In this document: positions 7,123 to 11,708 of the stretch, in pieces
How the letters are laid out: every line of letters begins with the position of its first letter
Position numbering within the stretch: position 1 is the stretch's first letter
Source of the DNA: Verrucomicrobiota bacterium
Lineage (GTDB): Bacteria; Verrucomicrobiota; Kiritimatiellia; Kiritimatiellales; Tichowtungiaceae
Assembly (NCBI GenBank): GCA_030619095.1
Contig: JAUXCB010000015.1
Location: forward strand, 1 to 11,708
DNA: 11,708 nt
Reading direction: 5' to 3'
Position numbers and translations under genes: made by a program
The notes under the pieces: generated by a model
Seen by the model: the letters and a program-made list of their open reading frames with translations, nothing else
The model's database searches: none
What the model was told of the DNA's origin: nothing

Positions 7123-7821
7123 TTACTTCCCAATGAGTTTCTCCAATGCGTTGCGCAGGTGAGGAACGGTGAAGCTCTCCGTTTCAATTTCGGTGAAGCG
7201 CCGCGCAATCTGCGTCGGATGATGCGCATCAGAAAAACGGACGATAGGCCATTTTTCGGCTCCGATTGGAATTTTCGGGGCGAGCACCTCGAGTGCATCG
7301 TACGGCAGGTCGGGCAGAAACCCAAGTTGCGCAATGGCCCCGAAGAAGTCCCGGTCAATATGGGATGGAATGCAGAGCGCTCCGGCATCGCGGGCCATCG
7401 GAACCAGATCAAAAAATGAGATATCGGAGGCTGCAAATAACAGTTTTTCTGCAAATCCGGAGATCTCTTCATCCACGGTTATAATCGGTTGCTCTCCGAA
7501 CCGGCTTGGATCGTTGGGAACGTCGATGATGGAGTCATAGATTCTCCGGCCAAATTCGAGCGCGGGATCCAGCTGGTCGAAGAGACAGAGGGTATGCACT
7601 TCTTCGGAGGAGGTGGCTTCGATTCCATAGAGACAGGGCATTTTTGCCTCGGCGCAGGCTTCATGAAATGCGGGAAGATTTTCCACGCAGCCGTGGTCGC
7701 TCAGCGCAATACAGTCGAGTCCCGCAGCGTGCGCTTTGGCCACAATCGTGCGCGGTGACATCTCGAGCGATGCACAGGGCGAGAGGCAGGAGTGAATATG
7801 AAAATCGATCCGGGCTTTCAT
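7123..7821 (-). CDS. PHP-domain metal-dependent phosphoesterase
   Basis: A 232-residue cytosolic protein with all expected PHP metal ligands: DFHIHS (H8, H10), LSDHG (D42, H43), YGIEAT (E68), EEVHTL (H76), IPSHID (H154) and FSDAHH (D198, H200). The whole protein is a single PHP domain, like stand-alone TrpH/RNase AM-type or histidinol-phosphatase-like phosphoesterases; its substrate is unknown. It starts 5 bases after the second DRTGG gene stops, and is the last gene of the four-gene cassette. Similar PHP proteins accompany DRTGG and HATPase genes in [FeFe]-hydrogenase clusters of Clostridia and Thermotogae, where their role is also unresolved. It ends 54 bases from the convergent M28 gene, with only a weak 5-bp hairpin (CGTAG/CTACG) and no T-tract between them. 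Confidence 0.92.
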   Translation of the reverse strand: MKARIDFHIHSCLSPCASLEMSPRTIVAKAHAAGLDCIALSDHGCVENLPAFHEACAEAKMPCLYGIEATSSEEVHTLCLFDQLDPALEFGRRIYDSIIDVPNDPSRFGEQPIITVDEEISGFAEKLLFAASDISFFDLVPMARDAGALCIPSHIDRDFFGAIAQLGFLPDLPYDALEVLAPKIPIGAEKWPIVRFSDAHHPTQIARRFTEIETESFTVPHLRNALEKLIGK

Positions 7822-7826
7822 GGTCT

Positions 7827-8153
7827 TTAGCGGATGGCGGCGGCCACCGTGCAGGTTGTATTGAACTGGTTCTCCGGCGTGGTAAAGAGGGGGATGCCTT
7901 CCTGCGCGGCGGCATCGACCACATCGGGCGCGACCGTCCGCCCATGGCAGAAAATAACGGCGGCGGCCCCGGAGAGCGATGCAACGGCAAGGGTGTTTTT
8001 ATGGGCCTGAATGGTGATGAGCACCTGACCCTCTTTGAGGTGAGCCATGACATCGCTGAGCAGGTCGGAGGTGTAGCCGCCAGCCAGCTCGGCATCCTCA
8101 AATTGAGGTTGCAAGCAATGGAAGCCAAGGGATTCAAGGTCACTGATTTTCAT
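7827..8153 (-). CDS. DRTGG-domain protein (second of two in the cassette)
   Basis: A 108-residue single-domain cytosolic protein starting MKISDLESLG. It carries the DRTGG-family signature ELAGGYTSDLLSDVM (22-36), followed by alternating strands and helices (GQVLITIQAH, AAAVIFCHGR, EGIPLFTT). DRTGG domains occur beside CBS domains in phosphotransacetylase-like and pyrophosphatase-like proteins, and are thought to sense small ligands, probably nucleotides. I chose the ATG at 8153 over an upstream in-frame GTG at 8192 because AAAGGAA lies 7 bases before it and the shorter form matches normal family length. It is distantly paralogous to the product of 9106-9447; both share an S-D-L-x-S-D core. 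It lies 35 bases after the CBS-HATPase gene. Confidence 0.88.
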   Translation of the reverse strand: MKISDLESLGFHCLQPQFEDAELAGGYTSDLLSDVMAHLKEGQVLITIQAHKNTLAVASLSGAAAVIFCHGRTVAPDVVDAAAQEGIPLFTTPENQFNTTCTVAAAIR

Positions 8154-8160
8154 AATACGT

Positions 8161-8167
8161 TTCCTTT
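8161..8167 (-). promoter_or_regulatory. Ribosome binding site that fixes the DRTGG start
   Basis: AAAGGAA on the minus strand, 7 bases before the ATG at 8153. It favours this ATG over the in-frame GTG at 8192, which has no comparable site. Confidence 0.65.
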
Positions 8168-8188
8168 GGGATCTTTCTTTGCGATGCG

Positions 8189-9109
8189 TCACTCTTCATT
8201 TTCCAAATAGACAATGGCCTTCACCATGGTTCCCATTTCGAGTCCGGATTGTATGTCGAACTGATCGGATACCCGCTTCACGTTGGGGAGTCCCATCCCG
8301 GCACCGAAGCCCTGAGAGCGAATCCAGTCGTTGGCGGTGGAAAAGCCTTCGCTCATGGCTGCGTCCACATCGGGAATGCCGGGGCCAAAGTCGTTGGCGG
8401 TGATGCGGACGCGTCTGTCATCGACCAGCACGGTGAAGGTTCCGCCGTGTGAGTGCGCAACAATATTGATTTCAAGTTCGTAGCTGGCAATCGCTGCGCG
8501 ACGAATCACCTTGGCGGGAATGCCGCGTGCCTTCAGGTTTTTTTTCAGCTCTGCCGAGGCGCGTCCCGCATGGTCAAAATCATAGCGGGAAAGTGGGTAG
8601 ATTCGGTGAAATGTCGCCATCTCTTCGGCCCGGCCCGAGGTGGATTCTCCCTCCTCGATTTCATTGAGCTGGCGGGAGAGTTCACGGATCAGTGCCAGAT
8701 TGATATTGCGCGGCGTAATAATTCCGACCAGCTCATTTTTCTGATCCACAACCGGAAAGCGCCGGAATGAATAGTTGCTAAATGCGGACATGGCGAAGCT
8801 CAACGGCACATCGTCGCTCAAAGTTTGCACATCAGGAATCATGTGCTGGGTTACCGGATCATCAATGTGCCCATCGATGAAGGCATTCATGATGTCGTGC
8901 ATGCTGATGATGCCGACCACATGGCGGTCATCGACCACCGGCACGCCGCTGATTCCATTTTTTTTCATGATCTGCTGCACTTCATGCATGGTGCAGTTGC
9001 GTGTGATCGCAAAGACCTTGGAGGTCATCACATCTCGTACTTTCAAGCCGCAAGCGAGTTCTCGAATACGGAGTGAAAAGTCATCAAGGGGTTGCGGGAC
9101 ATCGTTCAT
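8189..9109 (-). CDS. CBS-CBS-HATPase protein (RsbW-like anti-sigma/kinase fold)
   Basis: A 306-residue cytosolic sensor-output protein. Two CBS domains (about 23-78 and 84-142; VRDVMTSKVFAI, GISGVPVVDDRHVVGIISM, RRFPVVDQKNELVGIIT) form a Bateman pair that usually binds adenine nucleotides or S-adenosyl compounds. After a linker comes a GHKL ATPase domain (about 175-305): N-box E211...N215 in YELEINIVAHS, G1 box DFGPGI at 240-245, and G2 box GFGAGMGLPNVKR at 267-279. This is the RsbW/SpoIIAB serine-kinase type, not a histidine kinase: no phospho-acceptor H-box is present. No cognate sigma factor or anti-anti-sigma gene is in view. The ATG at 9109 overlaps the preceding DRTGG stop as ATGA; an upstream GTG at 9142 is less likely. 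The likely function is nucleotide-responsive regulation of a partner protein. Confidence 0.9.
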   Translation of the reverse strand: MNDVPQPLDDFSLRIRELACGLKVRDVMTSKVFAITRNCTMHEVQQIMKKNGISGVPVVDDRHVVGIISMHDIMNAFIDGHIDDPVTQHMIPDVQTLSDDVPLSFAMSAFSNYSFRRFPVVDQKNELVGIITPRNINLALIRELSRQLNEIEEGESTSGRAEEMATFHRIYPLSRYDFDHAGRASAELKKNLKARGIPAKVIRRAAIASYELEINIVAHSHGGTFTVLVDDRRVRITANDFGPGIPDVDAAMSEGFSTANDWIRSQGFGAGMGLPNVKRVSDQFDIQSGLEMGTMVKAIVYLENEE

Positions 9110-9447
9110 AAAGCCTTTTTTAGCTGTCCGATCCAGACGCACGAATCGAATTTGGATGCGGTGCTGCGGAAAAGCGGCATGTCGTGCTGCCGGGCGGCGG
9201 CCTCCAGGCCGGGGGGTGCCTGTCGGCGATGCACCAGGACAATGGCTACGGCTCCCACCAGCTCGGCTGTGCGCACGACTTGCGGTGAGGTCAGTGAGGT
9301 AAGCAACACTTGCTCATGGCCCTCGCTGACGAGAATATCGCTAATGAGATCCGAGGCGAACACCTCCTTAATTTCCAGTTTTTCCCACTCCTCCGGCGCA
9401 TACAGAAGGGTGGCATCGAGGGTTTCAACAATTTGTTTTAAATTCAT
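9106..9447 (-). CDS. DRTGG-domain protein (first of two in the cassette, divergent motif)
   Basis: A 113-residue cytosolic protein, first gene of the four-gene cassette. EVFASDLISDILV (28-40) corresponds to the DRTGG signature but lacks the Gly-Gly pair seen in its neighbour. The following EQVLLTSL, VGAVAIVLVHRR and HDMPLFRS repeat the strand-helix pattern of the family. Sharing of the S-D-L-x-S-D core indicates an old duplication with the 7827-8153 gene, so the two may form a heterodimer. It is preceded by 83 bases after nth that presumably hold the cassette promoter; a short AGGG lies about 8 bases before the ATG. The ATGA overlap couples it to the CBS-HATPase gene. Confidence 0.85.
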   Translation of the reverse strand: MNLKQIVETLDATLLYAPEEWEKLEIKEVFASDLISDILVSEGHEQVLLTSLTSPQVVRTAELVGAVAIVLVHRRQAPPGLEAAARQHDMPLFRSTASKFDSCVWIGQLKKAL

Positions 9448-9530
9448 CTCTATATCCCTATTGCACCCAGCGGATGATTGGAAGTTTTTTAGGCTGAAAA
9501 GGGTTCCTGTTTCTTATGAGGAGGACGCCC

Positions 9531-10184
9531 CTATTTTCTGGTTTTAACCGGGCGGGCGCGATTGGGGAAGAGCTCGCGGCAGAGTCCGCATCGGGTTCCG
9601 TCGCATCTGCGGGCGGAGCAGTGTTCGCGTCCGTAGAGAATCAGCTGAATGTGCAGCTTGTTCCACCGCTCGGGCGGGAAAAGTTTTTTGAGATCCTTCT
9701 CGGTCTGCACGACGTTTTTTCCGTTGGTGAGTTTCCAGCGTTGTGCGAGGCGGTGGATGTGCGTGTCGACCGGGAAGGCGGGAACCCCGAATGCCTGCGC
9801 CATGATGACGGACGCAGTTTTGTGGCCGACACCCGGCAGTTTTTCCAAGCCCTGGAAACTGTCGGGCACGTTGCCATCGTGTTCAGCGACGAGGATTTTC
9901 GACGTCTCATAAATCGCTTTGGATTTGTTGTTGGCCAGCCCGCAGGTCGCGATCAGCTTGCGGATTTTCTCCTGCCCGAGCCTGGCCATCTTTTCGGGCG
10001 TGTCGGCGGCGGCGAACAGAGCGGGCGTCACTTCATTGACCCGTTTGTCGGTGCACTGCGCGGAGAGAATGACGGCGATGAGCAGTGTATAGGCATTTTT
10101 GTGGTCGAGCGGAACCTCCACCGCCGGATACAGTTCATCCAGCTGTTTTCCAATGATTTCCGCCCGTTCTGCTTTTGTGCTCAT
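9531..10184 (-). CDS. nth: Endonuclease III (HhH-GPD DNA glycosylase/AP lyase) with atypical Fe-S loop
   Basis: A 217-residue base-excision repair enzyme removing oxidised pyrimidines and cutting abasic sites. LSAQCTD (40-46) is the conserved substrate-pocket block, the helix-hairpin-helix LPGVGHKTA (116-124) carries the catalytic lysine K122, and VDTHIHR (139-145) carries the catalytic aspartate D140. The C-terminal cluster loop is unusual: cysteines fall at C189, C194, C199 and C202 (C-x4-C-x4-C-x2-C) instead of the standard C-x6-C-x2-C-x5-C, and the position expected for the final cysteine is asparagine. Four cysteines remain, so a [4Fe-4S] cluster could still form with different spacing. 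I chose the ATG at 10184 because longer in-frame forms run into the repeat-filled spacer and lack family similarity. It is probably transcribed separately from the DRTGG cassette downstream. Confidence 0.95.
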   Translation of the reverse strand: MSTKAERAEIIGKQLDELYPAVEVPLDHKNAYTLLIAVILSAQCTDKRVNEVTPALFAAADTPEKMARLGQEKIRKLIATCGLANNKSKAIYETSKILVAEHDGNVPDSFQGLEKLPGVGHKTASVIMAQAFGVPAFPVDTHIHRLAQRWKLTNGKNVVQTEKDLKKLFPPERWNKLHIQLILYGREHCSARRCDGTRCGLCRELFPNRARPVKTRK

Positions 10185-10191
10185 GGGGAAG

Positions 10192-10219
10192 ATTGTAGGC
10201 GGGATCACAGGATAGACAA
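10192..10219 (-). promoter_or_regulatory. Candidate nth promoter, possibly giving a leaderless mRNA
   Basis: On the minus strand TTGTCT (10219-10214) and TACAAT (10197-10192) are separated by 16 bases, a good -35/-10 pair. The -10 ends only 7 bases before the nth ATG, so the transcript would begin at or next to the start codon. No Shine-Dalgarno is present, which agrees with this. The -35 lies inside a repeat arm (10207-10222), so chance similarity is possible. Confidence 0.35.
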
Positions 10220-10262
10220 GATTCTCTCTCTCCGGTTTGTTCTGTTCATCCAATGAAAAACA
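10202..10262 (-). repeat. Dispersed-type repeat, inverted copy 1
   Basis: On the minus strand 10222-10207 reads ATCTTGTCTATCCTGT, matching 15 of 16 bases of 10655-10670 on the plus strand. A second, weaker arm lies at 10240-10262 (GTTCTGTTCATCC then A-rich), which resembles the GTTCATCC plus A-tract part of the other copy. Together they make an imperfect inverted pair. Confidence 0.6.
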
Positions 10263-10320
10263 AAGGAACCTACACTCGACCAACGGGAGAGAGGCCGCGT
10301 TATTGCGCGTCATTGTAAAC

Positions 10321-10413
10321 TTGTAGGACACGCTTCCCGTACTCGGGAGCGTGTGTGCTCCTGCCCGTGCGTGGGACACAAGCTCTCTGAATACAGAGAA
10401 GCTTGTCCTACAA
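10321..10413. repeat. 93-base nested inverted repeat (REPIN/MITE-like)
   Basis: The outer arms TTGTAGGACA (10321-10330) and TGTCCTACAA (10404-10413) are perfect reverse complements. Between them lie two more hairpins. ACACGC-T-TCCCG pairs with CGGGA-GCGTGT around a TACT loop (10328-10354, one bulged T). AAGCT-CTCTG pairs with CAGAG-A-AGCTT around an AATA loop (10380-10404, one bulged A). The whole can fold as a multi-branched structure or as two tandem palindromes. This is typical of dispersed extragenic palindromes; only one copy is seen here. No T-tract follows, so it is not a standard terminator. Confidence 0.75.
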
Positions 10414-10564
10414 AACAACCCTCCGTTATTCAAAAAAGAGGACATGTGATAAAAGCGATAATATCATGATCAGCCCCGAGTGAAACGACGGATAATTTTC
10501 GAAGGAAATAACGAAGTGGTTCAAATCATTTTCTGGTTGGATCAGGTTTTAATCAAAGAATTTT

Positions 10565-10641
10565 CCTCGCAGAGGCGCAGAGTTCGCGGAGCGCATCATT
10601 CTGAATCCAAAAACCTTTGCGTTCTCTGCGCCTCTGCGAGG
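10565..10641. repeat. Inverted repeat with 18-bp perfect arms
   Basis: Positions 10565-10582 (CCTCGCAGAGGCGCAGAG) and 10624-10641 (CTCTGCGCCTCTGCGAGG) are perfect reverse complements around a 41-base loop; a few more pairs continue inward (CGC/GCG at 10585-10587 and 10619-10621). The arms resemble a purine/GC motif that I recall as dispersed in many environmental bacterial genomes; that resemblance is from memory. Confidence 0.8.
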
Positions 10642-10650
10642 GAGACTTTT

Positions 10651-10689
10651 CATTATCTTGTTTATCCTGTTCATCCGGTCAAAAAACAG
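10651..10689 (+). repeat. Dispersed-type repeat, copy 2 (upstream of the decarboxylase)
   Basis: ATCTTGTTTATCCTGT (10655-10670), then TCATCCGGTC and an A-tract, immediately follows the right arm of the 18-bp inverted repeat. It is a near-identical, inverted counterpart of 10207-10222. The two copies bracket about 430 bases of spacer. Confidence 0.6.
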
Positions 10690-10701
10690 TAGTCTTGTGG
10701 C

Positions 10702-11682
10702 ATGAAACGTCAGGAATTTGTAGATCAATTGCTGAAGCGGGCAAAAGGAACGCCCGGAACGCGTGGCGAGGCATTTGCGCCCGCCAATATCGCGCTTTGC
10801 AAATATTGGGGAAAGCGAAATGCAGAGCTCAATCTGCCGGTGAATTCGAGTCTGTCGATTTCGCTCGGAAAGCTCGGCACACGCACGATCATTAAATTTT
10901 CCAAAACATCCGACCGGATCTTTCTGAACGGCAAGCCCGCGCCCAAAGCGTTTGCCGAACGTCTTTCGACCTATCTGGATCTTTTTCGTCCAGAGGGATT
11001 GTTTTTTGAAGTGCGGACAAAAAATAATATCCCGACTGCGGCGGGGCTGGCGTCGTCGGCCTCCGGCTTTGCTGCGCTGGTCAAAGCGCTTGATGATCTG
11101 ATGGGGTGGGGGTTTACCCCCCGTGAGCTTTCCCTGCTGGCACGCCTTGGCAGCGGCAGCGCGGCGCGCTCGCTCTACGACGGCTTTGCGGTGTGGCACG
11201 CGGGCCAGCGGCCCGATGGCATGGACAGCTATGCGGAAGGGCTTTCCAATGTTTGGGACGATCTGCGCGTGGGGATTCTTGAAGTGTCCAGAGTTCGGAA
11301 AAAAACCGGATCGACCGAGGGGATGAACCGGACCCGCGAGACCTCTGAGCTTTATCGGTCCTGGCCCGCGCAGGCGCAGTGCGACTACGACGAGTTGCGC
11401 ACGGCGATTGCGGCAAAGGATTTTCCGATGTTTGGAAAAACAGCCGAAAACAATGCCCTGGCGATGCACGCCACGATGATGGCCGCCTGGCCGCCGCTCT
11501 GCTACTGGAAGCCGCAGTCGGTTTCGCTGATGCAGAAAGTGTGGAAAGCGCGCGAGGCGGAGCTGGAACTCTATTTTACGATGGATGCCGGGCCAAATTT
11601 GAAACTGCTTTTCCTTACAGGCGATCAGGCCGCAGTTCGCAGGCTTTTCCCGAAGGTTCAGATCGTCAACCCGTTTTTGTAG
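10702..11682 (+). CDS. mvaD: Diphosphomevalonate decarboxylase (MvaD family, GHMP kinase fold)
   Basis: A complete 326-residue GHMP-superfamily protein. Mevalonate diphosphate decarboxylases use ATP to convert diphosphomevalonate to isopentenyl diphosphate plus CO2, the last step of the classical mevalonate isoprenoid pathway, in the cytosol. Visible blocks: FAPANIALCKYWGKRN (25-40), PVNSSLSISLG (46-56), the GHMP phosphate loop PTAAGLASSASGFAAL (111-126), GSGSAARSLYDGFAVW (150-165) with R156, MHATMMAA (255-262), and YFTMDAGPN (292-300) with the presumed catalytic aspartate D296. The ANIALCKYWGKR and GSGSAxRS blocks separate it from mevalonate and phosphomevalonate kinases, although a related decarboxylase specificity (for example mevalonate 3,5-bisphosphate) cannot be excluded. 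Its TAG stop directly abuts the adapter at the contig end, so downstream neighbours, possibly the other mevalonate genes, are unseen. No strong ribosome binding site precedes the ATG. Confidence 0.93.
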   Translation: MKRQEFVDQLLKRAKGTPGTRGEAFAPANIALCKYWGKRNAELNLPVNSSLSISLGKLGTRTIIKFSKTSDRIFLNGKPAPKAFAERLSTYLDLFRPEGLFFEVRTKNNIPTAAGLASSASGFAALVKALDDLMGWGFTPRELSLLARLGSGSAARSLYDGFAVWHAGQRPDGMDSYAEGLSNVWDDLRVGILEVSRVRKKTGSTEGMNRTRETSELYRSWPAQAQCDYDELRTAIAAKDFPMFGKTAENNALAMHATMMAAWPPLCYWKPQSVSLMQKVWKAREAELELYFTMDAGPNLKLLFLTGDQAAVRRLFPKVQIVNPFL

Positions 11683-11708
11683 AAGTCGGAGGCCAAGCGG
11701 TCTTAGGA
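11683..11708 (+). other. Residual MGI/BGISEQ sequencing adapter (not genomic)
   Basis: The window ends in AAGTCGGAGGCCAAGCGG followed by TCTTAGGA, which agrees over all 26 bases with my memory of the MGI/BGISEQ adapter start. It begins right after the decarboxylase stop codon and is the reverse complement of window bases 1-23. It should be masked. Confidence 0.93.

Larger units (their letters stand above)
10185..10701. other. 517-base repeat-rich spacer without a supported gene
   Basis: The stretch between the divergent nth and decarboxylase starts holds open frames up to about 70 codons, but none shows family similarity, a ribosome binding site or coding-like composition. It is filled by at least four repeat-like blocks, listed separately, and is AT-richer than the flanking genes around 10435-10560. 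Promoters for nth and the decarboxylase gene must lie in it. Confidence 0.7.

Noticed and set aside
8154..8192. A longer form of the DRTGG protein starting at a GTG at 8192.
   Set aside because: The GTG has no ribosome binding site, while the ATG at 8153 has AAAGGAA at good spacing and gives the usual family length.
10321..10413. CRISPR-like repeat array.
   Set aside because: There is a single nested palindrome, no regularly spaced direct repeats with unique spacers, and no cas genes.
10480..10692. A 70-codon open frame in the nth-mvaD spacer.
   Set aside because: It translates straight through both arms of the 18-bp inverted repeat and the dispersed 16-mer, so it is not a plausible gene.
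10549..11469. A 306-codon open frame on the minus strand.
   Set aside because: It is antisense to mvaD and runs into the repeat region; composition is shadow-like (Arg/Gly/Lys) and no domain is visible.
1..11708. The matching inverted ends looked like terminal inverted repeats of a transposon spanning the window.
   Set aside because: The 23-bp string is the MGI/BGISEQ adapter start, it interrupts ybeY mid-motif, and the interior is housekeeping genes without a transposase.

Overview
The window looks like a complete short contig from a sequencing assembly, not a slice of a chromosome. Its first 23 bases and last 26 bases match, in opposite orientation, the MGI/BGISEQ library adapter that begins AAGTCGGAGGCCAAGCGG. 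Real genome sequence therefore runs from about 24 to 11682. The organism is a Gram-negative-type bacterium: it encodes a lipoprotein with a clear lipobox. The gene mix (7TM-HD phosphodiesterase, phoH and ybeY; a DRTGG/CBS-ATPase/PHP cassette; a mevalonate-pathway decarboxylase; a glutaminyl-cyclase-like M28 lipoprotein) and the repeat-rich spacer suggest an anaerobic environmental member of the PVC group, such as Kiritimatiellota or Lentisphaerota. That placement is inference and has not been tested.

Layout. Block 1 (24-4023, minus strand) reads, in transcription order: a small unknown protein, an S4 RNA-binding protein, PhoH, a 7TM-HD cyclic-di-AMP phosphodiesterase homologue, and YbeY (cut by the contig end). 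phoH, 7TM-HD and ybeY are a classical conserved neighbourhood for RNA metabolism and nucleotide second messengers. Block 2 (4076-7068, plus strand, divergent from block 1) is a CPA2-type cation/proton antiporter, translationally coupled to a cytosolic protein that joins a PTS EIIA domain to a PII-like domain, followed by a secreted M28 lipoprotein. Block 3 (7123-9447, minus strand) is a tight four-gene regulatory cassette: DRTGG protein, CBS-CBS-HATPase, second DRTGG protein, PHP phosphoesterase. This set is known beside [FeFe]-hydrogenase genes in anaerobes, but no hydrogenase lies in this contig. Upstream of it is nth (endonuclease III) with unusual cysteine spacing in its cluster loop.

A 517-base spacer (10185-10701) holds several inverted and dispersed-type repeats but no convincing gene. 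It separates nth from a divergent diphosphomevalonate decarboxylase gene (10702-11682), whose stop codon directly abuts the adapter.

Points most worth a second look: the antiporter/EIIA-PII pair next to a c-di-AMP phosphodiesterase homologue; a His-to-Gln change at a predicted metal ligand of that phosphodiesterase; the hydrogenase-type regulatory cassette without a hydrogenase; the non-canonical Fe-S loop of Nth; the nested repeat island; and the adapter ends.
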